Positions 50,001 to 61,801 of a stretch of DNA of 64,000 nt are shown here, piece after piece. The translations under genes and the position numbers were made by a program. The notes under the pieces are model-generated. The model was not told the origin of the DNA, did no database searches, and saw only the letters and a list, made by a program, of their open reading frames with translations. This DNA comes from Strix aluco (lineage: Eukaryota > Chordata > Aves > Strigiformes > Strigidae), in assembly GCF_031877795.1 (NCBI RefSeq), contig NC_133933.1, positions 68,402,003 to 68,466,002 on the forward strand, given 5' to 3'. How positions within the stretch are numbered: the first letter of the stretch is position 1; every line of letters begins with the position of its first letter.

Positions 50001-53000
50001 GTTTTAAGTGAAGCTGAAACAAGGTACCGTGATAAACTGTATACTGTGTGTCTGTGAATCTTAAGTGAAATGTTTCATTTTGTTTTAAGATAGACAGAAG
50101 CTTTCTAATAAACTGTACATATTTTCTAAGTGATAAACTGGATGATTCTGTTATGAAAAAATATAACCAAATACTTTTTTGAAATGCTGTCAAGATTAAT
50201 ATTTAACTCACAGATTCTTTTTAACTTCTTAAAAAAATATCCTCTGTTACTATCTGGTGTTCATTTTCTGTGGAACTCACTCTTAATTAACTTAAGATAA
50301 TTTTGTGCATGTTTTCTTAGTGATGAGTGGTGGCCCTCATCCAGCAGAAGAGTATTAGTTTAGCTCTATTCACACGAATGGTACTGCAATTATCTGGAAA
50401 TTAGGGGGAACTGAAGGGGGGAGAGAAATGAAAAAGGCAAGACATTAATGTTGGGGGTGTATGTTGCATTTTCAAGATGCACAGATGATGAGCTGCAGAA
50501 CTAAAGAGGAAATTTCAAGTGGATTAATAATGGTAATGAACAATTGTATCCGTATATGCAGTAGAATGCAACTGCTGACAGTAATCCATTACATTGCAGT
50601 GCAATGTCCCTTTCTGAGCTACAGCATCCTCCAGCAGAAGATGGCAATGCAAATCAGTCCTTGGAAAGACTATTTACATCAGAAGGACAGAAACTGGAGG
50701 AAAGCATGGAAAACCAGAAACCTAAAGCGAAGAAGGTTAAAAAGAAAACCAGAAAAGGTCTGCCAACAAAATGTTAGGATGGTGTGCTGCTTTGTTGCTT
50801 TATCCAGGTCTTTTTTTTTCCTTTTTTTTTGCACTGCTACAGAAATATTTGTCCGTAGTAACACAGAAGTGATTGAGCTGTTGAAGTTAATTATGTTTCA
50901 TTAATTACTATTTTTGTTCTTCCAATTCTGAGGCTAATTTGTGAGGAAGTTTATTTGAGTATCAATCTAAAATCTTGAGGATTCATTTACTGTAAATAGT
51001 TTTGAAGTGGCTAAATAGTTAAAAAGTTGGGGGTTTTAAAGCATAATATAATAATATTATAAACCACCTTTCAGTGTATTACTTATATGCATATTATAAT
51101 TTTTTAAATTATTTTATCATTTTTGTTTATACTATAAATGGTGTATCACCACTGTTTTAACCTAATGCTCCATTCAAACATAAGGAATATTTTTTCGTGC
51201 AACGCATAGTCAAATTAGGGAATTCGCTTCTCAAGTGTTGTGGAGGCCAAAATAAGAAAGTAGATTAAAAAAATTGAGATTATAGAAATTGATGAGAAGT
51301 AGATCTTTTGATATCTATTAAGTCTCGTGGTCTCACTGTAACTTGTAAATGAGGAAGTTCTGAAAACAATAGTATGGTCAAGGAAAATGCACATGGAGAA
51401 GGCATCAGTTTCTGCTTGTCTTATTTTTTACGTTTTCCTTAAAAAAGCAAGCAAACAAAAGAACCCCTACTATACGCTGTAGTCCAGAGCAGGGTATTGA
51501 ACTGTAGGGATTTTAAGACGTTGTGGCACAGAAGAACCTATGTCAATCAAGAGGAAGATCTCTGATTTTACATAAAAATGTTTGTTAATAGGAATAGATT
51601 ATATTAATATATATTCATGTGTATGTTCATACATGTTTAAAATGCTGCAAATTGGAACATTTTATTTTAACCTATTACATAAAGAACATGTTAAATATTA
51701 TTACTTTACTATTGATTGCTAAGACAATACAGAGCATTTTTACTCCTTTAAACTGCCATTAGTGGAACATAGTAACCTCTGTTTACTTTGTTCCTATTTC
51801 TAGAAGAAAACACAGAAGTTGCTGCAGAAAATGATGAAGCAATGAAGAATTCAGAAATTTCAGCTCAGTCTAAATTTGCTTTTGATGATGATCTTGTGTT
51901 GGGAGTTTATATCCATCGATGTGATCGACTTAAAACTGATCTCCTGGTATCTCATCCCATGGTTAAAATCCATGTTGTTGATCAGAGAAGTGGCTTATAT
52001 GTCAAGAAGGATCATAGGTGACTTTTAATAACTGTTTCTATTATCGGTGATTACTATAAATGCATAGATCCTTCCCTAGAAAATTAAATACGAAAATAAT
52101 GCTGAATGTTGTTTGTGAGATCATTCATTAGTTTCTACATCTATGATAATATATATATATACCTACAGTAAATTAGGATGGTATTTTTCTGTTCTTTTTG
52201 GCACTTTTAAATGCCCTGCACTGCTATATTGCTCTCAAGGTCCCCTGATTTACAGCACAGTTCATTCTGTTTTCTTTCCAGAGAAAAACTTTCCTAAATC
52301 TCAAAAATATGTAGAAGCCAGGATTAGAATAAGCAAGCAAAACTCTTGTAGCATAAATAAGTCTGCCTTTTCTTTTTTTATAAAGAACTTTTAAAATCCT
52401 GAAATGAAGTTTAGTTCTCCATGTTTCTAATCACTTGTTTGCACTGTCATTATGCATAATTTTCCTGAAAATCAAAATTTTAACAGTGTTTAAGCAGTAG
52501 ACTGTACCATGATCATTATGCATAAATTTGGTAACAATAACTTGATTGTTACGATTTTGAACTTCAGCCTGTAGCATTTCTACATACATTGTAAATTGTC
52601 TTAAATTTTGTGTGGTTTTAGAAATTTTTTTTCTAAAATCAAACAAATGGTATCTTGTAGGTTTTTTTGCTTTCAGTAATTGAAAATACTGTTTCGTTTG
52701 AGTTGGTTTTTTTAAGGCCCTATAACAATTGTAACTGTTTGGAAATTTTCAAACAGCAAGAGGAAAGTTTCATCTTCTTCTGAACAAGAACAAATAGAGC
52801 ACGTTCTTCCTATTTTGACACAACCATATGACTTCAGACAGTCTAAATCAACGGTTCCAGAGTGGGAGGAGCAAGTCATATTTAATGAGTGTTTTAGTTA
52901 TTTTATTCAAAACACTGAAGAAAGCCCTCGGGTAATCCTGTTTTTTGAGGTAAGGTTAAATGTTTTGTGTCCAATTTATTCATGTTGTGATTTTCTGTTT

Positions 53001-56000
53001 GTTTCTTCAACAGTATATATTTGACTGATTCAGGTGTTATTTCAGTTATATTGAGTTAATAGCATAACCTTAGGATATGGAATTAAGTGGATATACCAAA
53101 AAGTGTTATTGGTGATTGCTAATACCATAAACATTTTTTGTAGCAAAACCACCGTGTTTTGATAGTAGTAAGGAGGACAGAGCTTTCTTATTAAATCAAC
53201 TGTCACGCTTCTGGGAAGGGCTGTTAAGATCATTCCAGATCAGGAGGGATGGTACTATGTATAAAGGATATCACTTTTTCATTTTGCATATTCTTGAAAT
53301 CTGAGAAGAAGCTTGAGTACCAGAAACTCAACGATGGAGTTTGCCTGCTTGTAGCAACACCTCTTTTCCCTTGTGCCAGTGAGCAAGCTGTTGCATTGTT
53401 TTCCATTAACGTTTTAGACATCTACTTCTCCTCGCCTGTTCTTGGCAAAGTAATTATTAATTCATCCTCCAATACAGTTATGTTTAAAGGAAAAATTACA
53501 AGGTGTATATTCAACATGATTTTGAGCTTAAGTATTTCAGTATTTGTAAAGAGAGAGTCTGTAGTATTAACCTGAAAGTGGGAACCTAATACAATAAATG
53601 TTTTTTCATTCCTTGTTTCTTATATTTCAAATAGATTGTATATGCAGTATCACAGTATGGCTTTTTTATGTTCTGTGGTACTCATAAATGAACACATTTA
53701 TCGAATTAAGAGTGCTTAGTTGCTTAACACAAAAGTAATTACATTTGTATTTAAGGATTCTTCATGGAAATCATGTTAATGTTGGGACCAAAAGTATGAC
53801 TATACTGAAAGCATGCTGTTTGACTTCAGCGTGGTTTATGAAATATCAATTTGAAGAAAGCATGATTCCAAGGGGTTTTTTGTATACCATATAAACCTCT
53901 AGGAGTGGTTAAATATGAGAAGATTCTAGTCACTGACCAGAAAAATTAAGAATCACGGACATCACTGGAAGTGTTCAAAGTCAGGTTGGACAAGGCTTTG
54001 AGCAACCTGATCTAATGAAAGATGTCCCTGCCCATGGCAGGTGGGTTGGACTAGATGGACTTTGAACGTCCTTTCCAACTCAAACCATTCTTTGGTTGAT
54101 TCTATGACAGAAGTGATAAAGGTAGGAAAGGAAAACTAACTTTTTGACGGCTGTTTTCCAGCTAGGTTTTAGCTGTCAGATTTGTGAACTATATAGGATT
54201 TGTGAGAATTACATATGAACGTTTTCCTCTTTTATTGCGACAGAAGGGAAGGAAGAACAGTTTTTTAAGGCCAGACTTAATGTTCTTTTTTTAAAGTAGG
54301 TCATAGTCATCAGGTAAATGCATAAGGATCTGTTATTTCTAATTGTGTACTTGTGTGAAAGAAGTACTGTTTTTGTAATTGTTTAAAATTGAAATCTGCT
54401 TATTGAATCTCATCTAGCATATTTTCAGCAGTATTCTTTAATTACTATGAAGTATATCATCATTAGAAATATATTCATATTCGTTCCAATACTTTCAGAT
54501 CCTTGATTTTCTAAGGATGGATGAAGTGAGAGCCAACTCTGATACACAAATTCAGGAATGTGGCTTCCGAAAAATTTGTTGGGCATTTCTAAAGGTATTG
54601 TAAATATTTAAATGAAGAAACAGAATTTGTAAATCTTTTTATTCAATTATTTAAGATGCTAACTGTACTAAGTAGGAAAAGATTTTTTTAATCTTTCCAG
54701 GCAACAGATGGAAAAATAAATCCTTGCTTGCTTGACTGTTCTCTCCTTTCCCTCTTCCTTTGCCCCATAAAATTCACAGTAACAATCTTGACAGTAAAGA
54801 ATATGTATTTTTTCAAGAAAGTACAGAATGTGTAAAACTTTTGTTCATAAAGTACAGAAGGAGGTTTTCTCTGAGTGTTTTCTGCGTGTTCATGAGATTG
54901 TGCAAAGAAAATGATAAATCCACTAATTTCTGTATCTCGGCTATTCTGTATTCTAATGGCATTTTCAGTTGGTCAGTCTTTTCAAAGACTCCCTTGCCTA
55001 ATTATAAAATGTCTGTCATTTTTAGTTGCATAGTTTGAAATGCTGCAGCAATGACATACATGTAATTTAGCCAGCACGTCTTGTACCTTTTTGCCCTTTT
55101 AGGAGAGACTTAAATGGGCCAGTTTGGTCTTTTGAGAGCTGACAAGCTTTAATTTGCCTGAGGGTTGTTCCTTTACACCTACCCCAGTGGATGGTAGATC
55201 TTGACAGCCATTGAGCAGTCCACAACATGAGAAATACAGGAAAAGATAATGGACTGCAAGTTTATGGGAAGGGAGAGAGACCTCCATATCATTCCATACA
55301 GAGTCTCTTCTCAGCTCTGCCCAAGATTAATCTACTGGAATCAGAGGTCTGGTGTTCATGTCTGGGTGTATAGCTGGTGGGAACTGTGCATCCAGGCATT
55401 CAGTACAAATAAAATTGTGGCCTGTTCTTCCTTCCTACTGCATCTGCCTGCATTATCCTTTCATCTGTATTAGTCGAAAGTAGAAATGTCCTCAGTGTTA
55501 ATGGCAGTAGGTACACTTGTTCTTTAGTTCAACATAGAAAACTGTTATTTCCTCTGAAGTTGGAACGGTTACTGCTTTGCAGTATCTTCTGCTCTGAGTC
55601 AAAGCCTTACCAATGCCCTTCACTGCATTGTTCAAATGGGACAAATTTGAAAGAGACTCTTTGTGGATTAACAGTTCTTTTGAGATTTGGGTGATTACAA
55701 GTAGTAATTAAAAAAAAAAAAAAAAAAAAAGTGGTACTGTGGTACTGCAGAGGTCTTCCCACATACGGGGTGTTACTGTTCTGCATATGAAGCGTGTGTC
55801 AAAACCAGGCTGCCATCTAAATTCAATCTCGTGATTTGATCCTGGGGGTGTTTAATACATGTTTACTTCATTAATTCTAGGGGTAGTAGGATAGTATATC
55901 TCCCCAGTGGGAAGTGAATTTCAGAGTTTATACTGTAGTTAAGATACTAAAAATAATCACTTTTATTACTTTTATGTAAATTTTTTTTTCCTCTTTTTAA

Positions 56001-59000
56001 TCACCCTTCCAGCTTGTAGGTGCAAATGGAGTTCTAAACATTGATGGAAAACTCCGTCTGCAATTATATTACCCACCTCCAAGGACCAAGTCACATTCGA
56101 ATGCTGTTGAGGTTTATGACTGGTGGGCAAAATGTCCTAGAAATCGTTATCCATCAACTTTATATGTGACTGTAAGAGGCATAAAACTGCCAGATCACGT
56201 AAGTTAAATATATAATATATAAATATATTTACAAATATACAGACTTTTCTGTAGGAAGTAGGAACTAGCTAGAACATGCGAGTGTGTGTGTTTGTATGCA
56301 TGTATAGAAAAGTTGTACTTATATGCAGTATACAAAATAGCTAGTATATAACTAGCTATAATAAGAACTTCGCATAAGATACATGTTCCAAACTCAGCCC
56401 TTCATAACAGGCATGCTTTCCTATCTGCAACATTGCATTTTTTGCCATCGACAGAAAACTTTCAGGGTACTTTCTTGAAGATTGATATTCCTTCTCATTA
56501 GGAGAAATGCCATTATAAGTCACTGGACTCATGCAGGTGTGCAAATTGTGTAAGTGAGAGAAGATGTAAGTCACTTAACTCTGATTCCCTGCACCCTCAA
56601 GCTATAATGAGTCAGGTTTTTTTCTCAAATGAAAAATCCTTTAAAGACAGGCTTACGTTGGTATGTGCCAAGATGTGCATTCAAGATAAATACAGCATTT
56701 GTTGTTCTACAATGCGAGTACAATATTGTTCTATTACATAATTTTCCATATGTATTTACAGTAGTCATAAATCTTTCTTCTGCTCACTGTTCATACAATC
56801 AAGGGTGATCTGAAAGCCTGGTGAGATGTCGTCCAAAACCAAGCTAATCTGTGGGATTAGTTCCTATGTTTTTGGGACATTTTTCTAATCTGTGTACTGG
56901 AATGACATCTGCAGATCTCTTGCTCAGTCAGCTTGTGTGGTGGTTAGGAATTCTGTGCTCTTGAGCAGCTGTGCGTCATCTTTCTGGAAGCATTCTGAGC
57001 CTGTCTTCTCCATGGTCTGAATGTTTTCCGGGTATGTTTAGGTGCTATCACTGGTTTACAGCTGTTCCTACTTTACAGTCCTCTCTGAAGTTCAAGTGAT
57101 GTCATAAAATTACATAGGCTTTCTGAGCTGTGCTTGACTTGGATATTATTTCATTCTTGTTCTGGTAAGTGGCAGATTTGCCAAGGCTGGGGTTGAACTC
57201 CAGATTAAGAGCCATGGCATGATACAGTTTTCTGTGCATAGATTTCTGCTTCCATTTAAGATCTGTTACAGATCCTGCCTAGTCTCCTGCTTCTCTAGAA
57301 GGGCCCAGGTCTCCCAAACCTCCTGCATGGGCTGGTAGATATGAACATAGATGTCTTGGATAAAACAAGGCATCTTGCATGGAAGTAGACTCCTTTGTGT
57401 GGACAACTGATTTAAGCTCGTAAATTGGTTTCTGCTTGCGTGGTAGGTGTCCAACCTCCCATTTTAGTCACGGGAACCTAGACAGTTATGTGCCCTGAAG
57501 TGGATAACTAGCAACTGTCAGCCTGGAAGAAAACAGTAATTTTGCCTGGTATTCAGATGTGTTTCTGAAGAGACTTGTCTTGGTGAAACTGATCAGAACT
57601 ACAGCTGTTGCTTCGTGGCCTCTGTACCCCTCAGCCATGGGGCTGCTAGGCTGCTTCACAGCATTAAGGCTTCCTGTGTGTTCAAGCTTGGTGTAACTTG
57701 TACGTAAGGTTTAGTAAGTGTATTTACAGAAGTTTGGAGAGTATATATGGTTTACCTACAATAAAAATCACAAATGTGGTCAGTCCTCCTTTTATTTAAA
57801 CATAGTTTGTTCAATACACAATACTGGTAGTATCTTTTGATTTGAAGGTGGTAGATTAATGTCAGTGGAACTATTTACATACTGAAATGCTTTTTTTTAA
57901 TACAACACATTCACCAGATAGTAGAGTATTACTAATTTTCACTGACCCAGATAGTTAATAAAAATAGACAAATATTGATTATTTGAAAAATCTCTGATAC
58001 CATCCGATTGACACAACTTTGGAAGCTTGGATTACTTTCTGACTTGCTGGTTACTTTAATTTTTTGCTATGTAGTTTTCATGTATTAAGCTTTTACTAAT
58101 CTCTATTTTTCAGATGTAAAAATGCAATTCATTTGAAGTTAAAAATACCTTTTAATCTTCTCAGATATTACAGTGTTCATTTTAATAATATTTTTTCCTG
58201 ATGCTTAGTTTTGTTTGTTTTAAGGTTGCTCCTTCTTTCCACTCTACGATAGCTGTTCAGCAGGAACAAAGTAGTGCAACTCTGTGTGAGCCCCAGAGAG
58301 AGGGATCTAAAAAGTCATGTGAACCTTTTCCTCGGGAGAAGAAGGAGCCATTTAAATGGACAAGATTGCCTGGACAGGTGAGGTGTTTTTCTTTGTTTTT
58401 TAAAGAGAAACAATTTGAAGATCTGCTATATTTTCATAACTTTATTTTTATGATCTAAGTATTATGAAGCAAGTCAGTCATTAAAGCAAATTAAAAAATA
58501 CTAACATAAGAAACTCTCAGAAATAGTAGAGGATGCTTATCTTCTTCCACATATGGTTGATTTAACCATTTTTTCCCAGAACAGTCAGGTATTTTTATCT
58601 CCTGAATTCTCCAGTAATTTGAAAGAGTAGGGCTATTCAGGTAGTAGAAGTAAGACAGGAAGCCAGTTCTGAGATTTAAGCTTGGCTGGAAATATATTTT
58701 CCTGGGTTTTTTTAATTCCATCAGTTAAAGTTATTTTTAGAGTGTAACAGAAGGAATTTTCATTGAAGAACCTTATTAAGAAGGTTCTTGATGACTTCAT
58801 CCTAACTACGAGATCACTGTAGCTAATGGAATTAGCAATCATAAAGGGAATATTTTTGCAACTATATATAGAATGTCCATGCAATGATTTCATGTTTTTC
58901 TGTAGAATGGCATTAGTGTGGGTTCATGGTTCTATAAAAATTTGAATAATACAAAGATGTGTTGATTTTTATTTTGATTCCATACTGTAGTCCTTGTACA

Positions 59001-61801
59001 GATCCTTTCAAAAAGAACACTTAAATATACGTGGACTTAATTTTATTTCCCGGTAATGTTTGCTGATAATAATAAAATAGTAAAGAATAGGTGAGTCTGT
59101 TTTTTACAATGGAAATTTTCTTGCCAAAAATGGCAGGATACCTCAAAGTTGTATTTATGTTAATGTTCATTACTTTTCAGAAAGTTGCCATTCTGAAAGT
59201 AAGTGTGTAATCAAAACCAAGAGAAGTGTGATCCTAAGAATATTTGCCTGTCGTCATAAAAATAAAATTTGGCAGCTGATTTATTCTTAGACTAGTCCAT
59301 GTACATATTAAAGAACTTCAGGAGCAACGGTGATGTATTTTGTGATGTGCTGTCTTATGAAAAAGTTTCAGTAAGGTTAGCCTAATGTGGCATGTCTGTT
59401 TGCCAAAGAATATTAAAGCAGATGTGTGCATTTTAAAATGAATAATCGCTCAAAATTATTATTTCCTTTTTATATATTTAAATTATTGTTTTACCTTTAA
59501 AGGTAAGTTATCTTTTTAAAGAATCACAATATATCTGTATCTTTCTGCATAGATATAGGTGGATGACCTTATTTTTCCAAAATATTCTATAGAATTAGGA
59601 ATTAAATATGAGATTAATTTTATATGTGAATTGTAGCTGCATGACCTGTAAATAAAAAAAGTTTGTTCTGAGCTGAATTATTGATCCAATGTAGTAATGT
59701 TTTATTTTAGAGAGAGGTTAAAAAGCATAAGAAGGCTTAATTCCATATATAGTTTCTAACAAGATGTGTTTACCTTTATTCTGAAGTAAACAGTGTATAT
59801 TCAATTTTTTCATAAGTAGATCTATTTGTATACTTTTAAATGCATATGAATCTCTTCATGCTCATTTTTCATTCATAAAGGTCAATCAGGTTTAGGTTAA
59901 ATAATCACATAACTACTCTAGATATTTTAATTCCCCTTAAACTTTGTATTTTGTTCAAAGAGAAAAAGCCCTTGGGTGAAAAAGAGGCAATACTTTAGGA
60001 GAGAGGAGGGGGACTATAATACCTGTGCAATTTTTTGAAATGTTTCATTGCTATTTTAAAAAAATCAGGAATTAAAATACAGATGAGGAATGTTAAGGGT
60101 GATTTGGTAGACCAAAGGTTTGAGCGCCTGGACTTAGTCTTCTGAGTTCACACTGCAATCATTTAAGTTACTAATAGTTTTGCTTAGACTCCTTAAACAA
60201 GCTTGACTTACTGTCTAACTCTACAGTTTATATTATTGACGATGGTCTTCAATAAGCACTTCTTAAGATTAAGGAAATTACTTCAATTTTAAATTTTCTT
60301 AGGTTTTTAAAACTTGTGGTTGTCTGTAAATAATGGGTCAGAAATGAATATACAAACTAGATGTGGTCTAAGTTTTATGCAACAGAACTGTCTCTCTTTA
60401 GAAGGTTGAATTTTTCTTTTAAATTCTCTTAAGATGTTAGTAGCTTTTTAAAACATAAGCATGACAGGAACTAAATGTGTTTTAAGCATTGGGTAGTTAA
60501 TATTTATAACTGTGTAATCCCAATTCTTACCTGAAAAGCTAGGCTTGCCGCATACCGAACAAGCATCTGTTTTCACTGCGAGGTGGAGATACAGGCTGTT
60601 TCTGTATTCGTTTCTCTCATGATGGGAAAACACTGGCAGCAGCATGTGCAGGAAGGAATGGCTATCCCATTGTTTGTAAGTTTAAAATATGTTTCAGTTG
60701 TGGTTTTTTTTTTTTTCCTTATAACTCATGTAGTTTGAAATTAAAGGGCAAAAGATGTGTGGATTTTTTAGAGGTTTTCTTTTATAATTGTGTTTTGCAA
60801 ATTGTTCTGTGCATTAAAGACACTGGGGAAAATGTTCTTTCTGTGTTAGTAAGGCTGGAGCTGGCTTTTCATACATGGCAATGTATATACAGTTTAACAG
60901 TATGAAATACGCTATTTCTGTGCAGAGGTCTAATGGAAATACTAAATCAGTTTGCATAGGAACATATCTTCTGATAATAAAGTTTTAAGTGAAATAACTT
61001 TTCCAGCCCCACTCCACACGCTTTTTGTGTAAGTTTTTCTCCTAACCTGTCATGAAGGTTAGGTACCCAGAACATCGTCATCTCCAGAGAGACTACCGGA
61101 GGCTGCTGTCTTCCATGGTTCAGTTCACTTGGAACTACAAATATTCATTATTATTCAAACTTGGGGCTGCTTTTTCACCGTAGCCTCAACTGCATAGTTC
61201 TTAAACTCTGCATAGGAACATTGAGATTTAGAGAACGGTATTTTAAGTGTACACAAAGTAGATGTTTTAATGCAAGGAACAGTAAGTCTAGATTCCTTTA
61301 TTACACAGCCACAGAAAATTATCTCAATGTTAATCTATTTCAAAGATTGGTCAAGTAGCTGCCAAAATTTAAAAAAAAAAATAAATCAGAAGAAATTATA
61401 ATCCTAATCTGTTTCTAATAATTTAAAGCAAGTAGGCTGTTTCGTAAGGGTTAAGACATTTGTGACATCCATGAACCACTAGATGGAAGTATATGCTTGT
61501 GGTCCATGCATATCTAGCAACTATTTGATCTTGTTCTCTGAAAATGAGAAGGTGAAGAAAATGACTTGTGCTAGCAGAAACTCAGCCAAAGATTAGACTA
61601 AGTTTTGCACTAGTGATTGCATATAGTTGATTGTAAATACTTACAAAGTTTTTACTTCTCTATTTAAACTTCACTAGTGTACGAAATACCTTCTGGACAG
61701 TTCCTGAGAGAATTTTATGGTCATCTTAACATAGTGTATGATCTTTGTTGGTCAAAAGACAATCAATACCTTCTTACTGCATCCTCTGATGGCACTGTCA
61801 G
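41008..61801 (+). CDS. AHI1: AHI1 (jouberin), 5' eleven coding exons, gene continues off the right edge
   Basis: AHI1 is a transition-zone/basal-body protein needed for primary cilium signalling. Human mutations cause Joubert syndrome. Coding exons join as 41,008-41,017, 41,887-42,002, 49,413-50,023, 50,600-50,757, 51,804-52,017, 52,757-52,949, 54,499-54,594, 56,013-56,198, 58,225-58,377, 60,543-60,675 and 61,678-61,801. That is 1,994 nt, or 664 codons plus two bases. Every junction keeps frame with GT/AG sites. The N-terminus is Lys/Glu-rich and low-complexity. It is followed by the conserved segment [61 protein letters not shown] and [11 protein letters not shown]. The first WD40 repeats follow ([24 protein letters not shown]). 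Human AHI1 has 1,196 residues, so the remaining WD40 repeats and SH3 domain lie outside. No damage was seen. Confidence 0.93.
41887..42002 (+). CDS. AHI1: AHI1 exon 3
   Basis: Acceptor TTTTTGTAG, donor GTG|GTGAGT. Encodes [16 protein letters not shown] and a Lys-rich tail, matching the conserved VRFEE segment at the human N-terminus. Ends in phase 0. Confidence 0.93.
46628..47270 (-). mobile_element. CR1-type LINE, 5'-truncated, with end of reverse-transcriptase ORF
   Basis: On the minus strand an open segment (47,073-46,705) reads the C-terminal end of a CR1 ORF2, including [20 protein letters not shown] and [14 protein letters not shown]. Further upstream on the same strand, [13 protein letters not shown] sequence appears out of frame, so the ORF is broken. 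The 3' end, with ATGATTCTGTG-like sequence, is at ~46,628. A non-autonomous relic within the AHI1 intron. Confidence 0.85.
48586..48730 (-). mobile_element. CR1-type LINE 3' fragment
   Basis: Contains the hallmark CR1 3'-UTR phrases (ATCATAGAATAGTTTGGGTT, GGAAGGGACCTTTAA, CCTCCAACCTGGCCTTAAA) in the reverse orientation. Short, 5'-truncated and non-coding. Confidence 0.88.
49413..50023 (+). CDS. AHI1: AHI1 exon 4 (large N-terminal exon)
   Basis: Acceptor ATTTATAG, donor ACAAG|GTACCG. 203 codons of Lys/Glu-rich sequence starting [14 protein letters not shown] and including the conserved [13 protein letters not shown] and [11 protein letters not shown] blocks. The frame remains open 34 bases past the donor, so read-through would add only a short tail. 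The donor is weaker than most but the phase fits exon 5. Confidence 0.92.
50600..50757 (+). CDS. AHI1: AHI1 exon 5
   Basis: Acceptor TACATTGCAG. Reads [20 protein letters not shown] then [18 protein letters not shown], aligning with the human Lys-rich KPKPKKTKKKTK region. Donor AAAAG|GTCTGC is weak. Joining in this phase keeps the frame into exon 6. Confidence 0.8.
51804..52017 (+). CDS. AHI1: AHI1 exon 6
   Basis: Acceptor CTATTTCTAG, donor CATAG|GTGACT. Carries the strongly conserved [12 protein letters not shown] and [11 protein letters not shown] motifs, then GLYVKKD, diagnostic for AHI1. Confidence 0.95.
52757..52949 (+). CDS. AHI1: AHI1 exon 7
   Basis: Acceptor TTTCAAACAG, donor TTTGAG|GTAAGG. 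Encodes [23 protein letters not shown] and [10 protein letters not shown], collinear with human jouberin. Ends in phase 0. Confidence 0.95.
52950..54498 (+). other. AHI1: AHI1 intron 7
   Basis: Contains a plus-strand CR1 fragment at ~53,961-54,108. Open frames such as the one at 53,249-53,575 have no recognisable product. Confidence 0.5.
53961..54108 (+). mobile_element. CR1-type LINE 3' fragment
   Basis: Plus-strand CR1 3' end. TCAGGTTGGACAAGGCTTTG and GGTTGGACTAGATGGA precede a terminal TTGATTCTATGACAG, the CR1 tail motif. It lacks ORF sequence. Confidence 0.88.
54499..54594 (+). CDS. AHI1: AHI1 exon 8
   Basis: 96 nt, phase 0 on both sides, acceptor ACTTTCAG and donor CTAAAG|GTATTG. Encodes [14 protein letters not shown] then [13 protein letters not shown], closely matching human. 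Confidence 0.95.
54595..56012 (+). other. AHI1: AHI1 intron 8
   Basis: AT-rich. Contains a 21-A homopolymer at 55,710-55,730 followed by a short direct repeat (GTGGTACT). No exon recognised. Confidence 0.5.
56013..56198 (+). CDS. AHI1: AHI1 exon 9
   Basis: 62 codons, phase 0, acceptor CCTTCCAG, donor CAC|GTAAGT. Encodes [29 protein letters not shown] and [11 protein letters not shown], all conserved in jouberin. Confidence 0.95.
56199..58224 (+). other. AHI1: AHI1 intron 9
   Basis: A 2-kb intron. Contains AT-rich simple sequence (TATATAATATATAAATATAT) just after the donor. No mobile element or exon recognised. Confidence 0.5.
58225..58377 (+). CDS. AHI1: AHI1 exon 10
   Basis: 51 codons, phase 0, acceptor GTTTTAAG, donor GGACAG|GTGAGG. 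Encodes a variable Ser/Glu-rich linker ending in FKWTRLPGQ, the human IKWKRLPGQ segment just before the WD40 domain. Confidence 0.92.
58378..60542 (+). other. AHI1: AHI1 intron 10
   Basis: AT-rich, nothing recognised. Confidence 0.5.
60543..60675 (+). CDS. AHI1: AHI1 exon 11 (start of WD40 domain)
   Basis: The acceptor is AAAAGCTAG. The AG four bases upstream (AAAAG) would shift the frame and create a stop. The chosen site gives [20 protein letters not shown] and [20 protein letters not shown], matching human. Donor GTTT|GTAAG leaves one base for the next exon. Confidence 0.93.
61678..61801 (+). CDS. AHI1: AHI1 exon 12 (WD40)
   Basis: Acceptor TTCACTAG, donor GTCAG|GTCAGT. Encodes [40 protein letters not shown], a typical WD40 GH...S-D-G pattern. 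Last AHI1 exon visible. Confidence 0.94.

Noticed and set aside
55710..55730. A 21-A run considered as the tail of a processed retrocopy.
   Set aside because: No upstream coding similarity and no flanking target-site duplication. CR1 elements do not leave poly-A tails.
60538..60660. Apparent frameshift and stop in AHI1 exon 11.
   Set aside because: It arises only if the upstream AG is used. With the AG at 60,541-60,542 the exon is in frame and matches jouberin.
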